64,000 nt of DNA, from positions 62,001 through 126,000 of the IMG/VR virus record IMGVR_UViG_3300043411_001639; one strand, written 5' to 3'. Shown here piece by piece: positions 52,189 to 60,266 of the stretch (its first letter is position 1; each line of letters begins with the position of its first letter). A program made the translations under genes and the position numbers. The notes below the pieces were generated by a model. It worked only from the letters and a program-made list of their open reading frames with translations, ran no database searches and was not told where the DNA came from. This stretch comes from a virus.

Positions 52189-54530
52189 TGACTCTACAAA
52201 AAATCTACCCAGAATTCATTGAAACAATCAGCCTCAATACTAACCCAAAAAGGAACTATATTAGTAGTTCCTCTGGAATTACAGGAGACCTATATGTTTT
52301 CCCACGTAGAATTCTAAGGGAAAAACAAATAAAACTAACTTCTAGTAGTTCTGTATTTACAGAACAAACGGATTTAAACGACTATTTAGACAGTGCTAAG
52401 AATTCAGCTAGGGTATCTAACTCAAACAACTTTGCTCTGAACAGTTTTCTAACGGCTGTTAATACTCAGCCAACTAACCAGAACAAACAACAGAAAGTAT
52501 TAATTTACAGAGAAGTTCCAGGTTTTGATACTGACAAAGCCCAACAACTAAAGAAAAACCTACAAAAAGTATTAATACCTTTTTACAAACCGGAATCAAC
52601 TACTTTTGATTTTAGTTATAACAATTTTAACAGTTTAAACTTCTTTCGTAGTTCGGATACTCCTACAAGTTCTGTACTGTTATATCCGAACTTAATAACT
52701 GTTGGTTCAGATAGTACAATAACAGGAAGATACATCCCTTCAACTGGATTTAGTTTTGATCTTTGGGTTAAACCTGGATATACCAACACTAAAGCTGCTA
52801 CTATATTTCACCTTAGTTCTGTGTTTGCACTGTCTGTATTAACTGGTTCACTGAAGAATGAAAGAGATGAACCACTAGGATACAGACTGTTGTTACAAAC
52901 AAGTGCTAGTTGTGACACCTCACCATCAACCATCAATCTTAATTCTCTCCCAACAGGTAGTTTTTTATCAGATAACAACTGTTTGTTAAAAAATCACTGG
53001 CATCATGTTTCTGTTAGATGGGGAGGTTTAGCAGTTAACAATGGTACTGGTAGTTTCTATGTTGATGGAAACAACAAAGGTAACTTTGTTATCAGTAGTT
53101 CTACAATAGTTCCTCTAAGTTTCTCTCCTGGTAGAGATAACCCAAATGTTCTTTGTGTTGGTAATTTCTATGAAGGAACCAACTCTGGAAGTGCATCAAC
53201 AGGTAAATTCTTTACTTCAACCATTGCTACAAGAGAAGGATTGGAACAGTTAACTGTTGATACAGGGTTTGCACCCTCCAGTTATTTCTTTGATCATACA
53301 TTTAGCGGAGAACTATCAGAACTAAAAATCTATAACAGATATATAACAGACTCAGAGATAAGATTCTTACAAACAAATAGTCCATTACCATCAACACAAG
53401 GGTTGATATTCTATCTACCTCCATTCTTTACCTATGAATCTCCAACCAGGACATTCCATGCAGCTAACGGAGGAGTTTTAATATCACCTTTCCAAACAGA
53501 GGATGGAACTACTAATACTCCATTCAACAAAGACCTAGCATACGGTCTAGGAGGTCATTATATCAACCTGGAAAATAATACTAGGGAAATGGTCAACGGA
53601 ATATATCCGCGCCTCTGGGAGCTCACTGGTAGCCTTCTGTTGAATAGTCTAAATACTCCGATGACTGCTAATGAAATACTCTACTCAACAGGTTCTGTTA
53701 AAAAAGCTTCTCTTACTGTTCTACCTTCTGACAATGGAAACTATTTTCCCAACTATGATTGGTTTGGTAGTTTAAATAAAACTAGGTTTGTTAATGATTT
53801 TGGTAGTCAAGATCTATCAAGGATAACCTTGAACGATATACTTCCTTCAAGAACAGAAGCCTATAACAATTTGTCTGGGAGTTTAGCTTCAGATCTAGTT
53901 GGTTCAAGACCTGAAAACATCAGCGCAAGTATAACAAACAACCAAGCTTATACCCTACAACAAAGAACAGGTGATAGTTCTTCCAGACAAGTTGTTATGT
54001 TTAACATCAGTAACTTGTTCTATGGTGACAAGATAAAACCCAACAGTTTAACTATTGTTGATACAGACCTATCAGGATCAGATGGAATTGTAAGAATAAC
54101 TCTCAAAGATGATGGCTGTGGTAATTTATATAGAGCAGATAGTTCTGGAAGTTTAGGACATGCAACCTGGAACTCAGTAGGAAACGTGTTTTACAACGAA
54201 GGAATAGTTTTAATCAAACATCCTTCCCTATATTTTTTTGGTAAGAATGAATTTAGAATGACATTTCAAGGGGAGAGAAACGTTCATGTTCTTAGTTTAA
54301 ATCTGTTCCTAGCACCTTATCAATTTACTTCTTCTTCTAATCCTAGTTTTGTTGAACTATCCAGTTCAATATCAACTAACATCAATGAAGAAGATAGGAA
54401 GTTTGTTTATGTTACTAACGTAAACATCCATGATGACAACTTGAATGTTATAGCTAAAACTTCATTTGCTCAACCTTACAGATTAAAACACTCAGACAAA
54501 GCACTTGTTAAAGTAAAACTAGACTTCTAA
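52188..54530 (+). CDS. LamG-domain virion protein
   Basis: The 780-residue protein contains a LamG/concanavalin-like domain at about 188-410, with TGFSFDLWVKPGYTN, NHWHHVSVRWGG, GSFYVDGN and FSGELSELKIYNRYITDSEI. The C-terminus FVYVTNVNIHDDNLNVIAKT and the closing VKVKLDF echo the end of the preceding protein. It closes the virion block; its stop is two bases from the convergent zincin-like gene. It is probably a glycan-binding tail or fibre protein. Confidence 0.72.
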   Translation: MTLQKIYPEFIETISLNTNPKRNYISSSSGITGDLYVFPRRILREKQIKLTSSSSVFTEQTDLNDYLDSAKNSARVSNSNNFALNSFLTAVNTQPTNQNKQQKVLIYREVPGFDTDKAQQLKKNLQKVLIPFYKPESTTFDFSYNNFNSLNFFRSSDTPTSSVLLYPNLITVGSDSTITGRYIPSTGFSFDLWVKPGYTNTKAATIFHLSSVFALSVLTGSLKNERDEPLGYRLLLQTSASCDTSPSTINLNSLPTGSFLSDNNCLLKNHWHHVSVRWGGLAVNNGTGSFYVDGNNKGNFVISSSTIVPLSFSPGRDNPNVLCVGNFYEGTNSGSASTGKFFTSTIATREGLEQLTVDTGFAPSSYFFDHTFSGELSELKIYNRYITDSEIRFLQTNSPLPSTQGLIFYLPPFFTYESPTRTFHAANGGVLISPFQTEDGTTNTPFNKDLAYGLGGHYINLENNTREMVNGIYPRLWELTGSLLLNSLNTPMTANEILYSTGSVKKASLTVLPSDNGNYFPNYDWFGSLNKTRFVNDFGSQDLSRITLNDILPSRTEAYNNLSGSLASDLVGSRPENISASITNNQAYTLQQRTGDSSSRQVVMFNISNLFYGDKIKPNSLTIVDTDLSGSDGIVRITLKDDGCGNLYRADSSGSLGHATWNSVGNVFYNEGIVLIKHPSLYFFGKNEFRMTFQGERNVHVLSLNLFLAPYQFTSSSNPSFVELSSSISTNINEEDRKFVYVTNVNIHDDNLNVIAKTSFAQPYRLKHSDKALVKVKLDF

Positions 54531-54531
54531 C

Positions 54532-55371
54532 CTACATCAACAGGATTTTACCAATATAATAACCAATTAAATTCTCTATATGACCCACAATGTTTTCTTC
54601 ATATGAGGGTAAATCTTGTTTATACATTTCAAGAGCATGTCGGTTGCTAGGATTAATATCCCCATAGAATTTTATAGTTTTTGGTAGTTGAAGTTTAACT
54701 GTTCCCGTTAATAAATACTGTGCTATCAATTCATAAACAAATTCATATCCTCTATTAAGTTTCTTGTCTCTGGCGGACTTCATTGTTCCTATTTGTTGAA
54801 ATACTTCTCCCAAGCCTGGTTCAAATAACTTAGTGAAATAAATACCATAAACTTCACCCAGAATATTTCTTAGGATTGAAGTTAATTCTCTTTCAAAATA
54901 TTGAAACTCTTCAGGGTTCCCTTTCCCATTCATCATATCCCTATTCATTACATGTCCAAATCTATGAGCAATTGTCCAACCTGTCATTGGAACTTTTTGA
55001 TCACCAAAATTACCGTTAAAAATTATAGTAATACTATCAGGGTTTGGGTCTGGAATTTCATTGGGTGATATTTTTAGTTCTGTTCTCAGAAAATTTAAAT
55101 CTATTGGACCTATCTCTTGGTAATCTTCACTGTTTGTGTAAGATTTATTAAGCATATAAACATCAAAGTTAAATTTTGTTCTTTCCCACTGTTTTGTTAT
55201 TTTTTCAATAGCTTTTGGATTTGTTAATAATTTTCTGTCAGTGTCATCAAATCCACCTTCTTCAGCTTCTCTACCTGTAAAATTTCCTACAAGTTTTGTC
55301 TTGATTGGCATTTCATTCAAGATTACTGACTCAACAATCATAATGAACTTTTGTTTTTCAAACTGATCCAT
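54532..55371 (-). CDS. Zincin-like protein with HRFGH motif
   Basis: I choose ATG 55371 (MDQFEKQ); an upstream in-frame ATG at 55410 would overlap the divergent gene at 55390. The 279-residue protein has TGWTIAHRFGHVMNRD, which has the spacing of HExxH zinc peptidases but Arg in place of the catalytic Glu. A later FVYELIAQYLLTG could hold the third ligand, as in gluzincins. A divergent or inactive metallopeptidase is my reading, with moderate support. It lies antisense between the virion and replication blocks. Confidence 0.55.
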   Translation of the reverse strand: MDQFEKQKFIMIVESVILNEMPIKTKLVGNFTGREAEEGGFDDTDRKLLTNPKAIEKITKQWERTKFNFDVYMLNKSYTNSEDYQEIGPIDLNFLRTELKISPNEIPDPNPDSITIIFNGNFGDQKVPMTGWTIAHRFGHVMNRDMMNGKGNPEEFQYFERELTSILRNILGEVYGIYFTKLFEPGLGEVFQQIGTMKSARDKKLNRGYEFVYELIAQYLLTGTVKLQLPKTIKFYGDINPSNRHALEMYKQDLPSYEENIVGHIENLIGYYIGKILLM

Positions 55372-55389
55372 GTTCTCTAGAATATATGT

Positions 55390-55647
55390 ATGATGAACAA
55401 CTCTAAACAAGAACAGTTGGGTTTGATCCTAGCTCTACAGTATCAGAAAGAAACAGATACTATACTATGGGATTTATTAAACACAAAAAAGTATCATGGT
55501 TTAGTAGACATCTGGTATGAGTTTAACAATGACAGGTTAGATATTAAATTCCAGCAGATAAAAACACCTGATGTTCAGAAACATAATAATGAAACAATGA
55601 GATGGTTTGTTAGTCAAGAAAAACAAGCTGTAAAACACGTTGTTTAA
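55390..55647 (+). CDS. Small hypothetical protein
   Basis: The 85-residue acidic/aromatic protein begins MMNNSKQEQLGLILALQYQK and has a WYEFNNDRLDIKFQQIK stretch. It starts 18 bp from the divergent zincin-like gene, whose promoter must share the AGAATATATGT gap. It precedes the primase gene by 38 bp. No family recognised. Confidence 0.55.
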   Translation: MMNNSKQEQLGLILALQYQKETDTILWDLLNTKKYHGLVDIWYEFNNDRLDIKFQQIKTPDVQKHNNETMRWFVSQEKQAVKHVV

Positions 55648-55685
55648 AGCCATAACCAACTATGGTAACATGGGTATGAACAGAA

Positions 55686-56693
55686 ATGAGTTTTACTCTA
55701 GGAGAATCACAAGAGTTTTTAACCAAAGTATTTGGTTCTGGAAAGTTAACAGGTAACGGTCTTAATTTTGCTATCTCTTGTCCGTTCTGTCAAGACACTA
55801 ACCACAAGAAGAAACTTGAAATTAGACTTGACTATTTTGTTTGTCATTGTTGGATCTGTGGTTTCAAGAGTAAAAACCTTGTTAAACTTTTAAAAGAAAC
55901 TAACAACCAACACCATGTTAGAGAATATCTTGATAAGTTTGGCAAGAGTTTACTGTTAAAAGAACAAGCAGAGGAAGAACTGTTCTCAGATAAACTTAAC
56001 AGACTTCTTGATAAAACTACTAGTAATAATAAACAACCAGAGACACAACAGGTAGATCTTCCTAAAGATTTTAAGTTACTAGCAGTAAACCTTGATTCAA
56101 AAACCGCTAAACCTTATTTAGACTATCTTATAAAACAAAGAGGTTTGGAATTAAGAGATCTGTGGTACTATAAGATTGGTATAGCTCCAGGTACATATCC
56201 GAACAGAGTTATTATCCCTTCACACAGACCTGATGGTAGTTTAAACTACTTTATTACTAGAACAATCAACAGTTGGGAAAAACCTAAATATTACTCTCCT
56301 GTTAAACAAAGAACAGATCTAATATTCAACGAGATTAACATAGACTGGACATTGAACAGAATAGTCCTTGTTGAAGGAGTGTTTGACCTGATGAAAGTAG
56401 CATATGAAAACACAGTACCACTACTAGGAAGTGAGTTAGACGAGAAAACAAGACTATTTCAAACCATAATAAACAATGCAGATACTATGGAAGTTATACT
56501 GGGACTTGATAATGACGCTAAAACAAAGACAGTAAAACTTGTCAAACAGTTTCAAAACTACGGAATCAACCCTAAAATAGCAATCCCAAACAACAATGAC
56601 TTTGGTCAGATGATGAATAAACAGAATGTTGAACAACAAATAAACAACGCTAGAGAGTTTACTTTTCAACAACTGTTACAATGGAACATATAA
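55686..56693 (+). CDS. DnaG-type DNA primase (zinc finger plus TOPRIM)
   Basis: A CHC2-like zinc site is formed by C32, C35, C55 and C58 (SCPFC and VCHCWIC). The TOPRIM domain has LVEG with E230 and LGLDND with D275 and D277. At 335 residues it has zinc finger, catalytic core and no helicase domain, as in stand-alone phage primases. It lies directly before the SbcD-SbcC fusion, and the pair forms a replication/recombination unit. It is a different family from the primase at 8604. Confidence 0.88.
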   Translation: MSFTLGESQEFLTKVFGSGKLTGNGLNFAISCPFCQDTNHKKKLEIRLDYFVCHCWICGFKSKNLVKLLKETNNQHHVREYLDKFGKSLLLKEQAEEELFSDKLNRLLDKTTSNNKQPETQQVDLPKDFKLLAVNLDSKTAKPYLDYLIKQRGLELRDLWYYKIGIAPGTYPNRVIIPSHRPDGSLNYFITRTINSWEKPKYYSPVKQRTDLIFNEINIDWTLNRIVLVEGVFDLMKVAYENTVPLLGSELDEKTRLFQTIINNADTMEVILGLDNDAKTKTVKLVKQFQNYGINPKIAIPNNNDFGQMMNKQNVEQQINNAREFTFQQLLQWNI

Positions 56694-56699
56694 ACAACA

Positions 56700-59600
56700 A
56701 TGAAAATAGCACACATATCAGACATTCATGTTCGTGGTTTAACAAGACATGAAGAATACAAAGCAGTATTCAACAATCTTTATCAGAAACTAAAAGAGGA
56801 AATAAAACCTGATCTAATAGTTTGTACTGGAGATATCTGGCATACCAAAACCCAAGGAATAACTCCAGAGGCTATTGAGTTACTCACCAACTTCTTTGAT
56901 GAACTAGCAGGAATAGCTCCTTTACACATGATCTTAGGTAACCATGACGGCAACCTAGCTAACAACAACAGACAAGATGCTATAACTCCTATACTCAAAG
57001 CAATGAACTATAAGAGTAAGAAAAACACTAAATTTTATAACAACATAGGTGATTTACAACCAGGAATAAAACTTTATAAACAAAGTGGTGTTTATCCTGT
57101 TTATTGTTCAGACTTTATGATTTTTGGTGATTCAACAGTATTAACTTCAAACAGTCATCAATTAAAAGAATCAGATTTTTCCTTCTGTGTTTTATCACCT
57201 TTTGATAAAGAAGGATGGGAACAAGTTAAACCAAAACCTGACAAGATAAACATCTGTTTGTTTCACGGTTCTGTTCTAGGTTGTGTTACAGACCTAGAGC
57301 ATATGTTAGAGCACACAGAAGAAGAACTAAGACTGTTTGATGGTTATGATTTTGTTATGCTGGGGGATATTCATCAACAACAGTTCATGGGACACAGACC
57401 TGATAAAACTGGAAACATAAAACCTTGGATTGGATATCCAGGTTCACTAGTACAACAGAACTTTGGTGAAGGTGTTCACAAAGGTTTCTTTGTCTGGGAT
57501 ATCAGAGCAAAGGATGATTGGGATGTTGATTTTATCATACTTCCTAATGACATGCCATTTCTTAACATCAGGTGGATGGGTGATGTTGATCTAACCCTAG
57601 AACAACTAGAAGATATTAAACCAGGAACAAGAGTCAGAGTTATATCTGATGAACAAATAACCCAAATAGACAGGAGACACTTATATCATGAACTAAGAGA
57701 AGTTAAATCATGTTCTGAACTAGCCTATAAAATTACTAACAACAAAGACAACCTAAAAAACATTTCTACTTCTGGATTAACAATTCATAAGGCTAGTTTA
57801 AGAAATGATCATGGAACCATGTTGCAGTTCTATAGAAAATACATAACTGATCATCTTCAATCTATGAATCTTCAAGAAGAAGAACTAAAAGGGGCAGAAG
57901 AACTGATTGTCCAGTACATGAATAAATTCAATGAATCTTTCCAAGAAGAAGCAAGAGACGTTCACTGGACGGTTAAAGAACTAGTTTTTAATAACCTGTT
58001 CAAATATGGGGAAGGAAACAAGATCAATTTTGATAAACTAAAAGGTATAGTTGGTATCTTTGGTCCTAACAGAGCAGGTAAATCTTCAATTGTTAGTAGT
58101 TTAATGTACGGGTTGTTTAATACAACAGAAAGAGAAGTAGGCAGAGGAGTAGGACACTACATCAACAAAGGGAAGAAACAGGCTAACTGTTCTATCAGAT
58201 TTGAATCAGGTGGTTCTGAGTATTTGATAGAAAGAGCAGTAGCTTTAAAAGAAAACCCTAAAGAACCTATGGCCTCAACTACCACACTACAACTCTACCA
58301 AATACAAAAAGACGGCAGTAAGAGTATTGTAGAAAATGATGTATCAAGAACTGACACTGATAAAGTTTTAAGAAAACTAATAGGTACACCAGTTGATTTT
58401 AGACTAACTGCTTATTCAGCCCAAGGTGACATAGCTAGGTTCATTGAACAAGGTGCTACTCAAAGAAAAGCTAACCTTAACAGGTTCCTTGACCTTGATA
58501 TATTTGAGAAACTTTATAAAACAGTAAATGATGACTACAATGCTATAACTGCGAGAATATCTGTCTATCAAACAGATGAAACAAGAGAGTCAAACATACA
58601 AGTGTTATCTGATAAAATAACACAGTTAGAACAAGAACTACAAGTTGTTCAAGGAAACATTGAAACCAGAAAAACAAACATTGAGTTTATCCAGAATACT
58701 TTAAACAACCAAACCAACATAAAAAACATCAAGTTAAAACTAGTAAACCTAAGACAAGAAACAGAAAAACTAAGTTATAAACTACAGGAATTTAGTTCTG
58801 TTTCTGTAAAATCTTTAGATTTAAGAGAACAATACCAAACAAAACTATCTCAAGTTGAGCAACAACTAGAAGAGTTGTCTGGAAAACTGGAAACCTGGAG
58901 AGAAGTTGAGTTGTTGTTAACAACAAAAGCTAAAGAACAACAAGAAATAAAAATAACTCTTGACAAAGAAACAATAGTTTTAACACAGCAAGAAAAATCT
59001 GTTAGAAAACTTGATTTAGTTCCTTGTGGTGATCAGTTTCCTAACTGCCACTTTATTAAAGACAGTTATGAAGATAAACAAAAACTTCCTGTACAACAAG
59101 CTGTTGTGTTGGGTTTAAAAAACAAACATCGTTCATTAGAATTAGAACTTGAAGACCTGATTAAAACAGAAGCTACTAAGTCAATTAAACAGTTTGAACA
59201 ACTAGAGTTAACAAAAACTAAATTAATCAAAGAACTTGAAGATATTAAATCTCAAGATTTAATATTAGAAGATAGAGCTACTCTTGTTAAGGAACAACTA
59301 CAAGAGAAACTTCAAGAAGTACAACAGCTTGAGAAAGAAGCTTCTGGTTATGACCTTGATAGTTTTGATACCAAACAACGTGAGTTATTACAAGAACAAA
59401 AAGAAATAACAGCTCTTGAACAAGAAAAATCTAACAAGATCAAAACTGTTGGAATGTTAGAAAACAAAAAACAAACAGTGATAAAACAAGTTGAAGAATT
59501 AAAGAAAGGACAAAAACAACAACGAATCTTATCAACAATTCTTGAAACATTCTCAAAGAATGGTATTCCAGCTTTAATTCTTTCAAGTCAGTTACCTGCT

Positions 59601-60005
59601 ATTAATGAAGAGATAAACAAGGTACTTCAAACAACAGTAGATTTTAAAGTAGTTCTTGAAACAGAAGTATCTTCTAACACACTTGATATCTGGATTGAAG
59701 ACTCAGGTTCAAAAAGAATAATTGAGTTAGCTTCTGGAATGGAGAAAATGATTGCAGCACTTGCTATTAGAATTGCTTTGTTAAATCTTTCCAGTTTACC
59801 AAGACCTGATTTTTTTATCATAGATGAGGGGTTTGGTTCTCTAGATGATGACTCAATCATGAAATGTCTACAGTTTATACAAACATTCAAGTCAGTATTT
59901 AAAACAATTATTGTCATAAGTCACATCTCTCAAGTAAAAGAGATAGCAGAGAAAATCATTGAAATCACAACCTATGAAAACGAATCAAAAGTACAACATA
60001 TCTGA
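56700..60005 (+). CDS. Single-chain SbcD-SbcC (Mre11-Rad50, gp47-gp46) fusion
   Basis: Residues 1-330 form an Mre11/SbcD phosphoesterase: ISDIHVRG (D8, H10), VCTGDIWH, LGNHDGN, LFHGSVLG and MLGDIHQQ. From about 430 a Rad50/SbcC ATPase begins with Walker A GPNRAGKS (455-462). Long coiled coils (about 600-760 and 800-970) flank a hook with C776 and C783. The C-lobe has LASGMEKMIAALAIR and FFIIDEGFGSLDDD. The two activities are normally separate subunits (T4 gp47 and gp46) encoded by neighbouring genes. Here the 1101-residue frame is uninterrupted. It would process ends and start recombination-dependent replication. Confidence 0.9.
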   Translation: MKIAHISDIHVRGLTRHEEYKAVFNNLYQKLKEEIKPDLIVCTGDIWHTKTQGITPEAIELLTNFFDELAGIAPLHMILGNHDGNLANNNRQDAITPILKAMNYKSKKNTKFYNNIGDLQPGIKLYKQSGVYPVYCSDFMIFGDSTVLTSNSHQLKESDFSFCVLSPFDKEGWEQVKPKPDKINICLFHGSVLGCVTDLEHMLEHTEEELRLFDGYDFVMLGDIHQQQFMGHRPDKTGNIKPWIGYPGSLVQQNFGEGVHKGFFVWDIRAKDDWDVDFIILPNDMPFLNIRWMGDVDLTLEQLEDIKPGTRVRVISDEQITQIDRRHLYHELREVKSCSELAYKITNNKDNLKNISTSGLTIHKASLRNDHGTMLQFYRKYITDHLQSMNLQEEELKGAEELIVQYMNKFNESFQEEARDVHWTVKELVFNNLFKYGEGNKINFDKLKGIVGIFGPNRAGKSSIVSSLMYGLFNTTEREVGRGVGHYINKGKKQANCSIRFESGGSEYLIERAVALKENPKEPMASTTTLQLYQIQKDGSKSIVENDVSRTDTDKVLRKLIGTPVDFRLTAYSAQGDIARFIEQGATQRKANLNRFLDLDIFEKLYKTVNDDYNAITARISVYQTDETRESNIQVLSDKITQLEQELQVVQGNIETRKTNIEFIQNTLNNQTNIKNIKLKLVNLRQETEKLSYKLQEFSSVSVKSLDLREQYQTKLSQVEQQLEELSGKLETWREVELLLTTKAKEQQEIKITLDKETIVLTQQEKSVRKLDLVPCGDQFPNCHFIKDSYEDKQKLPVQQAVVLGLKNKHRSLELELEDLIKTEATKSIKQFEQLELTKTKLIKELEDIKSQDLILEDRATLVKEQLQEKLQEVQQLEKEASGYDLDSFDTKQRELLQEQKEITALEQEKSNKIKTVGMLENKKQTVIKQVEELKKGQKQQRILSTILETFSKNGIPALILSSQLPAINEEINKVLQTTVDFKVVLETEVSSNTLDIWIEDSGSKRIIELASGMEKMIAALAIRIALLNLSSLPRPDFFIIDEGFGSLDDDSIMKCLQFIQTFKSVFKTIIVISHISQVKEIAEKIIEITTYENESKVQHI

Positions 60006-60234
60006 TGACCTAATAGTCATCAATCCTAACAACATACAAACAGTACCTTTGTTCTGTCCTGTTTGTGGTTTTCCACTTGAACACTCAGATGATGTTAAAC
60101 ACTACAAAGAATATAACAAGTGCTTCATGTGCGTCTGTAAGAACATAGATATTAATACTCTCCCAGAAAAACTAGAACAATATTTAGCTTCTAGAGTTAA
60201 AACCCTCCAAACCAAACAATTAATCATAAACTAA
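59974..60234 (+). CDS. Small zinc-ribbon protein
   Basis: I take ATG 59974 as start; a TTG at 59959 in the same frame is less likely. The 86-residue product has LFCPVCGFPL and KCFMCVCKNI, two Cys pairs about 25 residues apart that can bind zinc. A helical C-terminus follows. It overlaps the end of the SbcD-SbcC gene and precedes the terminase by 32 bp. The role is unknown; a small packaging or transcription accessory protein is possible. Confidence 0.7.
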   Translation: MKTNQKYNISDDLIVINPNNIQTVPLFCPVCGFPLEHSDDVKHYKEYNKCFMCVCKNIDINTLPEKLEQYLASRVKTLQTKQLIIN

Positions 60235-60266
60235 TCTTGTTGATATTTAAATCTATAATACAATAG

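Noticed and set aside
55372-55410. Longer N-terminus for the zincin-like protein
   Set aside because: It would cross the short divergent gap and the start of the gene at 55390.
55649-55685. CCATA/TATGG inverted repeat before the DnaG-type primase
   Set aside because: A 5-bp stem with a 6-base loop in AT-rich DNA is expected by chance.
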